Shown here in pieces: positions 8,738 to 17,054 of a stretch of DNA of 64,000 nt (the first letter of the stretch is position 1; each line of letters starts with the position of its first letter). The notes under the pieces were generated by a model, which had not been told where the DNA came from, made no database searches, and saw only the letters and a list, made by a program, of their open reading frames with translations. A program made the position numbers and the translations under genes. The stretch spans positions 2,941,501 to 3,005,500 of the forward strand of contig NZ_CP106759.1 in the NCBI RefSeq assembly GCF_025642255.1, written 5' to 3'. This stretch comes from Stenotrophomonas maltophilia (lineage in GTDB: Bacteria; Pseudomonadota; Gammaproteobacteria; Xanthomonadales; Xanthomonadaceae).

Positions 8738-10081
8738 TTACGTGCCGCCCTTGAGGATGACCTCGGCCAGACGATCGTAGTCGCCACCGAAATGGTGGTC
8801 GCCAGGCAACCGGATCCTGCGCACGCCCTCGTTCGCAGGCAGGTCCGGACACAGCGCGTCCTCATCCTTGTCGCCATAGACGCACAGGGTCTTGGCCGCC
8901 GGCAGCCTGGCCACTTCCGGCGCGATCGGCAGGCCATCGCCGCCACCGCCCAGCCAGTTGCTGACATGGAACTCGAAATCGGCCTTCCGCCCCACGGAGA
9001 GCAGCACGATGCGCTCGAGTGCTTCGCGGCTGCCGGCATCGAGCCGGTTGATGGTGGCCGGCAGCACGTCGGCGCCCTGCGAGAAGCCGATCAGCATCAC
9101 CTTGTCGCGCCGCCATTGCTGGCGGTAGTGGTCGATGATCTTCTGCAGGTCAGCGGCAAACCCCTCCGGCGTGCGTTCGCTCCAGAAATAACGCAGCGAA
9201 TCGATGCCCACCACGGCCACGCCGTGTTCGGCCAGCGACGAGGCCACGTCCTTGTCCAGTCCCGCCCAGCCGCCATCACCGGAGACGAAGATCGCCAGCG
9301 TATCGCCGTCACCGTGCGCGGGGACTTCCACCACGGGCAGGCCCTTCAACGCCGCCGGCGGCGGTGCCAGGCTGATGCCGGCCTGCGCACCGATCACCCG
9401 CGCGGCAGCCACCAGTCCCGGCGTGGCATCGCCGCGGGCGCTGCGCTTGAATCCGCGCGCCATCGCGACCTGCTGCACGAACGGACCCGCGCCCTGGCCC
9501 CTGCAGCCCATATCGCCGATGGCATTCAACCAGGGAAAGTTCAGTTCGGCCGGTTGCAGCCGCCCCTCCTTGACGCCGTCTCCGCAGACCATGCGTTCGT
9601 GGGCATGGTCGGGACAGAAACCGGAGGTCAGCAGGCCGGCGAACACCTGGGTGTCGGCCTGTGCGGCCAGGCTGTAGGCCAGCTCGGCACCCTCACCATC
9701 GCCGCCGACCAGCGGCAGGTGATATCCCGGCAGGTGCAGGAACGCCTGCACCCAGCGCGAGAAATTCTCGACGTCGCCAGCACCGAACGAACAGGTGCTG
9801 TCGCCTTCGCGTTCAAGCACGCCCCGCAGGTGCGCCACATCCACCGCCGCCACCAGCGCACCGTCGGCACGCAGTGCTTCGATCGGCGCCAGGCTGGCAG
9901 CGCCATAGGGACCTTCGTGGAACCAGATCACCACCCGCTGCGGCACTCCCGCCGGCAGATGCACCGGCACCTGCTCGAATCGGCCATGGCTGACCTGCTG
10001 CACGGATGCCGCGGCCACCGCCGGCAACGCCGCCAGTGCCATCACCAGTCCCATCGCCCTGCCCAACCCTGCACGCGTCAT
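8738..10081 (-). CDS. VirJ/AcvB family virulence factor (probable periplasmic aminoacyl-PG hydrolase)
   Basis: A 447-residue exported protein with a signal peptide (residues about 1-26). It has two alpha/beta-hydrolase-like halves, as in AcvB: an N-terminal lobe with WFHEGPYG and VGGDGEGAEL, and a C-terminal VirJ domain with SGDGGWAGLDKDVA, YFW and the nucleophile elbow GFSQG (Ser334). Agrobacterium AcvB is a periplasmic lysyl-phosphatidylglycerol hydrolase. The gene next door is mprF, so the same activity is the natural inference here. ATG 10081 is chosen because it gives a clean signal peptide; an upstream in-frame extension lacks one. Confidence 0.87.
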   Translation of the reverse strand: MTRAGLGRAMGLVMALAALPAVAAASVQQVSHGRFEQVPVHLPAGVPQRVVIWFHEGPYGAASLAPIEALRADGALVAAVDVAHLRGVLEREGDSTCSFGAGDVENFSRWVQAFLHLPGYHLPLVGGDGEGAELAYSLAAQADTQVFAGLLTSGFCPDHAHERMVCGDGVKEGRLQPAELNFPWLNAIGDMGCRGQGAGPFVQQVAMARGFKRSARGDATPGLVAAARVIGAQAGISLAPPPAALKGLPVVEVPAHGDGDTLAIFVSGDGGWAGLDKDVASSLAEHGVAVVGIDSLRYFWSERTPEGFAADLQKIIDHYRQQWRRDKVMLIGFSQGADVLPATINRLDAGSREALERIVLLSVGRKADFEFHVSNWLGGGGDGLPIAPEVARLPAAKTLCVYGDKDEDALCPDLPANEGVRRIRLPGDHHFGGDYDRLAEVILKGGT

Positions 10082-10174
10082 GTCGCAACCCCAGTGGAAT
10101 GCGCACACGATACGCCGCCACCGCGTGCACGACACGTACCGGTCACGGCCGTTCGCCGGGCCCGCGGCCAGGGT

Positions 10175-10792
10175 TCAGGCGCGTGTGCGCGCCAGACCGC
10201 GCCGGTACAGGGTGACGGCCAGCCAGAGCAGCCAGCCGACGATCACGGCGATCACCAGCTTCTGCCCCAGCCCGCGCGGCGGCCCGTCACGCCAGAGCAC
10301 ATGCAGCCACAGCAACGCGAAGGCCAGCCAGGCCCAGCCCCACAGCAGGGCAGCACTGCGCTGCCAGCCCGGCTCGCGACGCAGGTACCACGCCTGCAGC
10401 AGCATGCCGACGCTGGCACACAGGAAGGCCGTGTTGGCAGCCACGCCATGCACCAGCGGCGCCAGCAGCGGCGTCGCCTGCGGCAGCCAGCTGTCGCCGA
10501 TGGCGACCGTCGCCAGGCCCAGGGCGGACACGGTGAACAGCAGCGGCGCGGCCGCGCTGCGGCGGGGCCCCACGCTGTGACGATAGAGCGCGATGCCGAG
10601 CGCGGCGATCGCCACCGCCAGCAGGCAGTAGGCGGCGCGCAGCGCCAGACCCCAGGGACCGTGCAGGTACAGGCTCAGGGTCGCGCGCATCCAATCCAGA
10701 TCAGCGCGCGCGAACTGCGTCCACAGGGCCGTCGCCACGAACAACAGGAGCGCCACCAGGGCCAGCAGCGCAGCCGGACGCGCTCCGGTCAT
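10175..10792 (-). CDS. DUF998-type six-helix membrane protein
   Basis: A 205-residue integral membrane protein with about six hydrophobic helices, matching the small DUF998 family in shape and N-terminus (LLALVALLLFVATALWTQFA). The invariant-looking GDSWLPQ and LVHGVAAN sit on the external and internal loops. Function is unknown. Its ATG overlaps the stop of the upstream Oxidored-like gene (ATGA), so the two are translationally coupled. Confidence 0.65.
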   Translation of the reverse strand: MTGARPAALLALVALLLFVATALWTQFARADLDWMRATLSLYLHGPWGLALRAAYCLLAVAIAALGIALYRHSVGPRRSAAAPLLFTVSALGLATVAIGDSWLPQATPLLAPLVHGVAANTAFLCASVGMLLQAWYLRREPGWQRSAALLWGWAWLAFALLWLHVLWRDGPPRGLGQKLVIAVIVGWLLWLAVTLYRRGLARTRA

Positions 10793-10962
10793 GGCGTGGC
10801 CTCCGGGTGGCGCGCCTTCCATTCGGCCAACGCCTTGCGGTAACGCTGCAGCTCTTCGGCATACAGATCGAGTACGCACAGCGGGCAGCCGCTGCCGCAG
10901 CACTCGTTGGGACCAGGTTCTTCCGGTGCGGTCGGCCGGGGATCAGGATCGGGAACGGACAC
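10789..10962 (-). CDS. Oxidoreductase-like domain protein (Oxidored-like)
   Basis: A 57-residue Cys-rich mini-protein. Its core GPNECCGSGCPLCVLDLYAEEL is the diagnostic motif of the Oxidored-like domain (CCGSGC-x2-C), which also occurs at the N-terminus of some eukaryotic oxidoreductases; the conserved cysteines suggest metal or redox chemistry. The start is uncertain: GTG at 10962 gives MSVPDPDP, but no strong Shine-Dalgarno is seen, and the frame stays open far upstream inside other genes. It overlaps the DUF998 gene by 4 bp. Confidence 0.7.
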   Translation of the reverse strand: MSVPDPDPRPTAPEEPGPNECCGSGCPLCVLDLYAEELQRYRKALAEWKARHPEATP

Positions 10963-11012
10963 GGTGGGCGGCGCTACCTTGCAGATGCAGGCCGCCAGTG
11001 TAACTGCCCCGC

Positions 11013-11615
11013 TCAGGTGTCCAGCCGGCGGCGCAGGTTCGCGCGTGCCGCGGCATCCAGGCGCTGGTGGAAGAAGTCGCTGAGGAAGATCCGCGGTGTG
11101 CGCAGCAATCCCTGCAGGAAGCGGCGGCGGCCGGCGCGGTACAGGAAACCCGGGACCACCCCCTGGTACTCCTCGGCCACACCACGATCGTAGGCATCGA
11201 ACACCGGTGCAGGCGCGCCCAGGATCGCCATGTCGCAATCCAGGAACAGCGCCGCTTCGACGTCGACATCCGCAGGACCGAGTTCGCCATGACGGGCAGT
11301 CAGCAGGATCAGCTGCTCGACGCGGGCGGCGTCGATTCCCGCCAGCGCAGGCTCCTGCGCGATGGCCTGCACGGCCAGTGCCGCCGAGCGTGCCTCGTTG
11401 TCCTTGCGTCCCGCCTCGTAGACCGCATCGTGGTAAAGCGCGGCCAGAAAGACCTCGGCGGGCTGCCGCCAACCCGGTCCATCGGCGACGTCCTGGCAGT
11501 GCTGCAGCACCGCGCGCACGTGGCCAAAGTGATGGTACGCGCGTGGCGGCGTGGCATATCGGTCCTGCAACGCCTGCCACTGCGCCGGATCGAGCGGGAT
11601 CGGGGCGAAGTCCAT
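11013..11615 (-). CDS. HD-superfamily metal-dependent phosphohydrolase
   Basis: A 200-residue protein. The HD-domain metal ligands are seen as YHHFGHV (first His), ALYHDAVYE (the His-Asp doublet) and FLDCDMAILG (distal Asp). This matches the group annotated as predicted metal-dependent HD phosphohydrolases, which lack a (p)ppGpp synthetase or cyclase partner. The natural substrate is unknown. It lies upstream of the Oxidored-like gene on the same strand with a 50-bp gap. Confidence 0.8.
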   Translation of the reverse strand: MDFAPIPLDPAQWQALQDRYATPPRAYHHFGHVRAVLQHCQDVADGPGWRQPAEVFLAALYHDAVYEAGRKDNEARSAALAVQAIAQEPALAGIDAARVEQLILLTARHGELGPADVDVEAALFLDCDMAILGAPAPVFDAYDRGVAEEYQGVVPGFLYRAGRRRFLQGLLRTPRIFLSDFFHQRLDAAARANLRRRLDT

Positions 11616-11707
11616 GCCGGCATGATCCTGCCAGACGCCCCGGCCAGCAAGCTGGACAATAATTCACCACGCACTCGCAGCCGCCGTCCGGCAAGGGCGG
11701 AGCACAG

Positions 11708-11753
11708 TTGTCCACAGCTTTGCCGAGCGCTGGTCCACATCGCCTGTGGATGA
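11708..11753. other. Two DnaA-box-like 9-mers in inverted orientation
   Basis: TTGTCCACA (11708-11716) and TGTGGATGA (11745-11753, reverse of TCATCCACA) each differ from the DnaA consensus TTATCCACA at one position. They lie 28 bp apart in the divergent intergenic space between the HD and transglutaminase-like genes. There is no AT-rich unwinding element or dnaA/dnaN context, so this is not an origin. A regulatory or chance role is possible. Confidence 0.35.
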
Positions 11754-11844
11754 CCGCGCCGCCGACCGGCGGTCGATGCACGGGCGCACGGGCAGGACTA
11801 CACTCGGCGGCAGGCGGATGCGCCCGCCGCTGCCGGGAATTGCC

Positions 11845-12993
11845 ATGCAACGTCCTGCCACCCGATTCCTGCTGCTCGCCCTGCTCGCGCTGGCAGCGCC
11901 GGCCGCCGTCGCCCTGGACGGTCCTGCCGCCGCACCGGCCGCTCAGTACCGCCCCGCCCCAGCGAGCGTGCCGACCGCAGACGAAGTGCTGGCGATTCCG
12001 CCGGCGCTGCGCGCGATGCTGACCCGACAGGTGATCGCGCGCAGCCACTCGCGCGACCAGCGCCTGCAGGCCCTGGTGGAGATGATCTTCGATCGGCAGG
12101 GACTGGATCTGCAGTACGACGCCGACGCGACCTATACCGTCGGCGAAGTCTGGCAGTACCGCCGCGCCAACTGCCTGGCATTCACGCTGCTGTTCGTGTC
12201 GCTGGCACGCGAGGCCGGCATCCAGGCCCGGGTGCAGGAAGTCGGCAGCGTGGTGTCCTGGTATCAGGAGCAGGACCAGGGCGTGGTCTACAGCGTCGGC
12301 CACGTCAATGCCGGGGTCGACGTCGGCGGCCGCTTCGGCACGGTCGATCTGGACCGCAACGTGCTGTACGACCGCCACGGCCCGCAGCCGATCGACCGTG
12401 CCCGTGCGTTGGCGCACTTCTACAACAATCGTGGCGCCGAACGCATGGCCAGCGACGATCTGGATGGTGCCCGGGTGTTCTTCGATGCAGCGGTGGCGCA
12501 GGACGCGCGATTCGCACCGGCCTGGAACAACCTGGGCGTGCTGGACAACCGGAAGGGAGACACCGTCGGCGCACGTCGTGCGCTGGAAATGGCATTGCGC
12601 CTGGACGGCCGTCAGGATGCGGCACTGAACAACGCCAGTGCGCTTTACCGGCGGTTGGGCCTGGTGGCAGCAGCGCAGCAGCTGGAGCGCCGCCTGCGCG
12701 CCGTACAGCGCGAGGATCCGTTTACCCAGTACATGCTCGGGGCCCGCGCCGAACGCGCGGGCGACCTGGCGGAGGCCATCCGCTGCTACCGCCGGGCCGT
12801 GCGCCTGTACGATGCCGCACACCAGTTCCATTTCGGCCTGGCGAGGGTGTACTTCCTCGCCGGCCAGCTGGCCCGCGCCGACAAGGAACTGACACGGGCC
12901 CAGGAACTCGGCGGGGCGCCGCAGCAGGCCCGCTACCAGGCCAAGCTGGACAGCCTGGCCCGCTGGCGGGCGCAGCAGCAGGCCAGGCGCTGA
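11845..12993 (+). CDS. Secreted transglutaminase-like/TPR protein
   Basis: A 382-residue protein with a signal peptide (residues 1-24). The first half is a transglutaminase-like cysteine-protease fold: RRANCLAFTLLFVSLAREAG (candidate catalytic Cys), SVGHVNAGV (His) and FGTVDLDRN (Asp). The second half holds at least three tetratricopeptide repeats (from AHFYNNRGAERMASDDLDGARVFFDAAVAQDARFAPAWNNLGVLDNRKGD onward in short segments). Such proteins occur in Xanthomonadaceae, but substrate and role are unknown. ATG 11845 is chosen because it begins the signal peptide. Confidence 0.8.
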   Translation: MQRPATRFLLLALLALAAPAAVALDGPAAAPAAQYRPAPASVPTADEVLAIPPALRAMLTRQVIARSHSRDQRLQALVEMIFDRQGLDLQYDADATYTVGEVWQYRRANCLAFTLLFVSLAREAGIQARVQEVGSVVSWYQEQDQGVVYSVGHVNAGVDVGGRFGTVDLDRNVLYDRHGPQPIDRARALAHFYNNRGAERMASDDLDGARVFFDAAVAQDARFAPAWNNLGVLDNRKGDTVGARRALEMALRLDGRQDAALNNASALYRRLGLVAAAQQLERRLRAVQREDPFTQYMLGARAERAGDLAEAIRCYRRAVRLYDAAHQFHFGLARVYFLAGQLARADKELTRAQELGGAPQQARYQAKLDSLARWRAQQQARR

Positions 12994-13000
12994 GGGCCCG

Positions 13001-13336
13001 TCAGGCCTTCTTGAGGAAGCAGGTTTTCAGCACCAGGCCCTTGATCTTGTCCGAGTTGCCTTCGATGTGCTCCGCATCGTCCTCGACCAGCCGGATGTTG
13101 CGGATCACCGTGCCCTGCTTGAGCGGAATCGAGGAGCCCTTGACCTTCAGGTCCTTGATCACGGTCACGGTGTCGCCGGCCTGCAGGGTGTTGCCGTTGC
13201 TGTCACGCACGACCAGCGCCTGCCCCGCGCCCTCCTCGGCGGTCCATTCGAAGCCGCAATCGGCGCAGATCCACAGCGCGCCATCGGCATAGGTGTTTTC
13301 CAGGGTGCACTGCGGACAGGCGGGAACGGACGACAT
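13001..13336 (-). CDS. yjdM: YjdM/PhnA family zinc-ribbon protein
   Basis: A 111-residue protein formerly called PhnA. The N-terminal zinc ribbon is CPQC...CADCGFEW, followed by the conserved KDLKVKGSSIPLKQGTVIRNI and a C-terminal GLVLKTCFLKK. Despite its name, this family is not phosphonoacetate hydrolase, and its biochemical role is unknown. GAGGT lies about 11 nt before the ATG. It converges on the transglutaminase-like gene with a 7-bp gap. Confidence 0.9.
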   Translation of the reverse strand: MSSVPACPQCTLENTYADGALWICADCGFEWTAEEGAGQALVVRDSNGNTLQAGDTVTVIKDLKVKGSSIPLKQGTVIRNIRLVEDDAEHIEGNSDKIKGLVLKTCFLKKA

Positions 13337-13503
13337 TGCAAGTACCTCAAAATGAATCAACGGCCGCCATTGTAACCGCCCGCTCTTTTCACCCGTTCTC
13401 CCGCGGCCGCTCCCCCTGCCCGCCCGAGCTGGCCGGCGGGCGCTTGCAGCGGACCGCAAACTGCAGCAGAGTGCGCGGCCCTTGTCCGTCCCTGGAATTC
13501 CGC

Positions 13504-14865
13504 ATGCGCCTCGGCATCGACTTCGGTACCAGCAATTCTGCCGCCGCCATCGTGCACGAGGGCCGCCTGTTGCCGATCCGCTTCGGCGATGCCGAACAGT
13601 TCCGCACCAGCGTCTACTTCCCAGGCGTGGTACCCGATCCGGACGACTTCCAGCCCGATACCAGCCAACAGCATGCGCTGGAGCAGATGATCGACAGCGC
13701 GGCGCGTGCCGCCCGCGCTGCCGGCCAGGAGCGCCCGCCGCAGGCGCTGCGCCGCGAAGCATTGCGCGCACTGCGCCGCGAATGGATGGAAGCCCGTGCC
13801 CGCGAAGCGCGCAGCGCCAGCGACCTGCTGCAGAACGCGATCTACGGCGATGACGCGCTGGAAGCCTATTTCGAGGAGCATGAAGGCAACCTCGTGCAGA
13901 GCCCCAAGTCGATGCTCGGCTACAACCTGCACCCGCGCGCGAAGCAGACCATCACCGGCATTGCCGCGCATATCCTTGAGCACATCCGCCTGACCGCCAG
14001 CGCGCAGCTCGGCCAGCCGCTGCGCACCGCCCTGCTCGGCCGCCCCGTGCAGTTCCGCAGCTCGATCGGCGAGGCCGGCAACGCGCAGGCGCTGGACATC
14101 CTGCGCGAGGCGGCGGCGCAGGCCGGCTTCGACCGCATCGATTTCCTGGAAGAACCTGCCGCAGCGGCGATGCACTATCACGCCGGAAGCGCGACACGGC
14201 ACCAGGCCGTGATCGTCGACATCGGCGGTGGCACGACCGACATCGCCCATGCCGAAGTGGGGGGACCAGTGCCCCCGCATATCCACCGTGCCTGGGGCAT
14301 CGCCCGTGGCGGCACCGACATCGACCTGGCCCTGAGCCTGTCCAGCTACATGCCGCTGTTCGGTCGTGGCATCACCCGCGTGCCCGCCCACCACTACGTG
14401 GAAGCCGCCACCGTGCAGGACATGACCCGCCAGCGCGACTTCCGCCAGCACAACTACGATGCGGTCGACGCACCCTGGGGCCCGCGCCTGCAGGCACTGC
14501 AGGACACCGGCAACACCGCGCGCCTGTACCGTGATGTCGAGCGCGCCAAGATCGCCCTGAGCAGTTCTGCCACGCACCGCAGCACGCTGGACTACATCGG
14601 CCGCGACCTGCACGCCGACAGCAGTGCCGAGGGCCTGGCCAGTGCGGCCCATGGCTACCTGGAACAGATCCGCACGCTGCTCGCCCAGGTGCGCAGCGAC
14701 ATCGGCGGCGACCCGGACGCGGTGTTCCTGACCGGTGGCATGTCCCGTGCGGGTTACCTGCGCCAGGCCGTGGCGGACGCGTTTCCGGGTGCCCGGATGG
14801 TCCACGGGGAGCCTTCACTCGGGGTGGTACAAGGCCTGGCGCTGGCCGCAGCCAGCCGGGATTAA
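13504..14865 (+). CDS. Hsp70-family protein, YegD-like
   Basis: A 453-residue actin/Hsp70-fold ATPase: phosphate-1 GIDFGTSNSAAA, phosphate-2 VDIGGGTTDIAHAE and the adenosine motif FLTGGMSRAGYL. It is shorter than DnaK (about 640 residues) because it ends after the ATPase domain, so no peptide-binding lid or beta-sandwich is present, as in E. coli YegD. The client or effector is unknown. It is a monocistronic-looking gene with the YkgJ gene 196 bp downstream. Confidence 0.85.
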   Translation: MRLGIDFGTSNSAAAIVHEGRLLPIRFGDAEQFRTSVYFPGVVPDPDDFQPDTSQQHALEQMIDSAARAARAAGQERPPQALRREALRALRREWMEARAREARSASDLLQNAIYGDDALEAYFEEHEGNLVQSPKSMLGYNLHPRAKQTITGIAAHILEHIRLTASAQLGQPLRTALLGRPVQFRSSIGEAGNAQALDILREAAAQAGFDRIDFLEEPAAAAMHYHAGSATRHQAVIVDIGGGTTDIAHAEVGGPVPPHIHRAWGIARGGTDIDLALSLSSYMPLFGRGITRVPAHHYVEAATVQDMTRQRDFRQHNYDAVDAPWGPRLQALQDTGNTARLYRDVERAKIALSSSATHRSTLDYIGRDLHADSSAEGLASAAHGYLEQIRTLLAQVRSDIGGDPDAVFLTGGMSRAGYLRQAVADAFPGARMVHGEPSLGVVQGLALAAASRD

Positions 14866-15061
14866 CAAAACGTTACGCAGGGTTTGCTACCCTCGGTAGG
14901 CTTGATCCACAGCTGTACCTTCCATCGGCCCTGCCGGTGTGTGTTCCGGGTGCAGCGCGGCCCGCCACGCGGGTCTTGCGGCCGTGCCTTCCTGGCTCGT
15001 TCATGGCCGCGCATCACCCGAGCCGCCATCGAGACCCGCTTTGGGCACCCGCCAGGCCCCT

Positions 15062-15388
15062 GTGGCCTTACAACCTGACGCCGCACCTGCACCCATCGAC
15101 TGCCGCCGTTGTGACGCGGTCTGTTGCCGGCTGCCGGTACTGCTGCAGCCCGGCGACCACGTGCCCGGCCAGTTCCTCGCGCGCGACGCCCACGGCCAGG
15201 CCGTGATGGCGCGCAACGAGGAAGGCTGGTGCGCGGCGATCGATCCCTATCACCTGCGCTGCACGATCTATTCGCAGCGCCCGGCGATCTGCCGCCAGTT
15301 TTCGATGGGCGGCGATGACTGCCGCCGCGAGCGGCAGGATTACCTGCGCCAGGCCGATGCCTGTGCGCTTTCCTCCCCTTCCACCTGA
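15062..15388 (+). CDS. YkgJ-type cysteine-cluster protein
   Basis: A 108-residue protein with the CxxCxxxCC signature (CRRCDAVCC), followed by Cys in CTIYSQRPAICRQF and DDCRRER, the UPF0153/YkgJ zinc- or iron-chelating cluster. The start is uncertain: GTG 15062 with AGG 5 nt upstream, or TTG 15041. The frame continues upstream without a convincing signal. A small Lys/Ser-rich gene follows 11 bp later, probably in the same transcript. Confidence 0.75.
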   Translation: MALQPDAAPAPIDCRRCDAVCCRLPVLLQPGDHVPGQFLARDAHGQAVMARNEEGWCAAIDPYHLRCTIYSQRPAICRQFSMGGDDCRRERQDYLRQADACALSSPST

Positions 15389-15399
15389 CAGGAGCAACC

Positions 15400-15582
15400 A
15401 TGCCCCGCAAGGCAAAGACCCCCGCGAAGGCTAACAACAGCATCCGTAGCGAACGCAAGGGTGCAGCCGCCAGTACTGTGGTCAGCAGCGACTCGATCGC
15501 GTCTGACCTGGCCGCTTTCCGCAAGGCCGGTGGCAAGATCGAAGTGCTGGGTACGACCTGGGCGCTGAAGAAAGCCAGCTGA
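15400..15582 (+). CDS. Small conserved-looking basic protein
   Basis: A 60-residue protein with a Lys/Arg/Ala-rich N-terminal tail (MPRKAKTPAKANNSIRSERK) and a compact hydrophobic C-terminal end (LAAFRKAGGKIEVLGTTWALKKAS). AGGAG lies 6 nt before the ATG, and codon use is like the neighbours. I do not recognise a named family. The basic tail suggests nucleic-acid or ribosome contact, but this is only a guess. Confidence 0.65.
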   Translation: MPRKAKTPAKANNSIRSERKGAAASTVVSSDSIASDLAAFRKAGGKIEVLGTTWALKKAS

Positions 15583-15592
15583 CCCTCCCTGA

Positions 15593-15615
15593 CCGCGGCG
15601 GCGCTGCCGCCGCGG
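15593..15615. terminator. Convergent-gene hairpin
   Basis: A perfect 10-bp stem CCGCGGCGGC with loop GCT, between the small basic protein and the DUF4097 gene. No T-tract follows on either strand, so termination would rely on the stem alone or on Rho. Confidence 0.5.
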
Positions 15616-15630
15616 CCTGCCGGTCGATGC

Positions 15631-16512
15631 TCAGCGGTCCAGTCGGACCCGCACGCTGCCCGAATGAGACTGGATGCGGATATCGCCGTCACCGCCCCCC
15701 AGCCGCGTGTCGAGATTGCTGCCCGGCCCATAACGCGGCCGCTCCACCGTGCCGGCATCACTGTTGATCGAGCCGCTGAAGCTGTTCACCGACAGCTGCG
15801 CCGATACGGTCCGCGGCAACCGCAGATTGACCGATGCGCTCACCGATTCGACGTTGATGCGCCCCCCCGGCGCCAGACCGGCAGCGGCCAGTTCGATGCT
15901 GCCTGACACCGTCTCCACCGCCAGGCGCTGGATGCGCCCCGCATCGACATCCACGCGTCCGGACACGGTCTGCGCACCGATGTCGCCGGACACGCCTCCC
16001 CCCGCGTCAATGCGGCCGCTGACGGTGTTCACGTCCAGCCGCGGCGTCTGCAGGCGGGCAGTGACGCTGCCGCTGACCGTGTTGAGCTTGGTGTCGCCGC
16101 TGCGGCCTGCCGCGGACAGGCTGCCGCTGACCGTATCGGCCTGCAGCCGACGCACATCGATGCCACTGATGTCCTGGCTCGCACTGACGGTGCTGAGCAG
16201 CAGTTCCGCCGAGCGCGGCACGTTCAACACCAGGGTGGCCCCGCCATTGTTGCTGCGGCGTGGATATTCCACCTCCCACCGCACGCGGTTGGCACTCTTC
16301 TCCTGACGCAGCTGCAGGCCGTCGCTGAGGCTGCCGGTGAGCTGGACCTCGTTGCGGTCCCAGCCGCGCACGGTGACCTTGCCGGCCACGTTGCTCAGTT
16401 CAATCCGGCCACCGGTGGCGAGTGCATGGCGTTCGTCGACACGCGTGTCGGCCAGTGCCACAGCCGGTACCAGCAGCAGCGCGGCGCAGCAGAAAAGAAG
16501 GGGTCGCATCAT
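15631..16512 (-). CDS. DUF4097 exported beta-helix protein
   Basis: A 293-residue protein with a signal peptide (about 1-20, ending ALADT). The mature part consists of repeating beta segments with the phrase TVSGS/NTVSG (SGDTKLNTVSGSVTA, DVNTVSGRIDAGG, QTVSGRVDVDAG, VETVSGSIELAA, ESVSASVNL, NSFSGSIN). That is a typical right-handed beta-helix of DUF4097, called putative adhesin. It is the third gene of an ECF sigma/membrane-regulator operon. Two adjacent ATGs (16512, 16509) share a GAGGAG site. Confidence 0.85.
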   Translation of the reverse strand: MMRPLLFCCAALLLVPAVALADTRVDERHALATGGRIELSNVAGKVTVRGWDRNEVQLTGSLSDGLQLRQEKSANRVRWEVEYPRRSNNGGATLVLNVPRSAELLLSTVSASQDISGIDVRRLQADTVSGSLSAAGRSGDTKLNTVSGSVTARLQTPRLDVNTVSGRIDAGGGVSGDIGAQTVSGRVDVDAGRIQRLAVETVSGSIELAAAGLAPGGRINVESVSASVNLRLPRTVSAQLSVNSFSGSINSDAGTVERPRYGPGSNLDTRLGGGDGDIRIQSHSGSVRVRLDR

Positions 16513-16520
16513 GGGTCTCC

Positions 16521-17054
16521 TCAGGTTGTCAGTCCGGCGGCGGCCTGCGCCGCCTGCCGGGTCAGTTCCAGCCGCAGCGCATAGGTGCGCTTGAGCTGTC
16601 CAAGCAGGTGCGGCGCACGTGGATCCTGCGCCATCGCCGCGCGGATCTGCTCCGCGCTGCGGTCGAGTTCGTGCAGGGCCGGTTGCCACTCCGCTGCCCC
16701 ACCCTGCGGCAGGGAGGCCACCGCCTGCTGGTACTGCTCGGTCATCGCTGCGGCCTGCAGCTGCAGCCCGGAAGGCGCCGGCGTGGCCTGCGGCGGCTGC
16801 CACCACGGTGCCACCGCGTAGACCGCCAGGCTGGCGGCCAGCGCCGCGCCCACCGGCAGCCACCAGCGCCGTCGCGGACGCGGCGTCATCGCCACCACCT
16901 TGCCTGCTGCCGGGAGCGGTCCGGGGGCGGACCCGCGCGGTGGCAGGCTGGCCGACAGCCGCGCCCAGCCGTCCTCCGGAACGCTGCGCTCGCGGGGCAA
17001 GGCGCGCAGGCGCGCGAGCAGATCGTGGTCGTAGTCGGGGTCGTTCATCGTCAT
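16521..17054 (-). CDS. Single-pass membrane protein, probable anti-sigma factor
   Basis: A 177-residue protein with a cytosolic N-terminus of about 65 residues, one transmembrane helix (WWLPVGAALAASLAVYAV) and a helical periplasmic domain. The zinc anti-sigma motif HxxxCxxC is absent. It overlaps the ECF sigma gene by 4 bp (ATGA), and such coupling is the usual arrangement of an anti-sigma factor. The assignment rests on topology and position only. The DUF4097 gene begins 8 bp downstream. Confidence 0.6.
   Translation of the reverse strand: MTMNDPDYDHDLLARLRALPRERSVPEDGWARLSASLPPRGSAPGPLPAAGKVVAMTPRPRRRWWLPVGAALAASLAVYAVAPWWQPPQATPAPSGLQLQAAAMTEQYQQAVASLPQGGAAEWQPALHELDRSAEQIRAAMAQDPRAPHLLGQLKRTYALRLELTRQAAQAAAGLTT

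Noticed and set aside
11708-11753. DnaA-box-like pair as a replication origin
   Set aside because: Only two near-consensus boxes, no AT-rich unwinding element, and no dnaA, dnaN, gidA or parA nearby.
10789-12831. A single 680-residue minus-strand protein including the Oxidored-like domain
   Set aside because: The frame crosses the HD and transglutaminase-like genes and has no motifs until its last 60 residues; a short gene starting near 10962 is much more likely.
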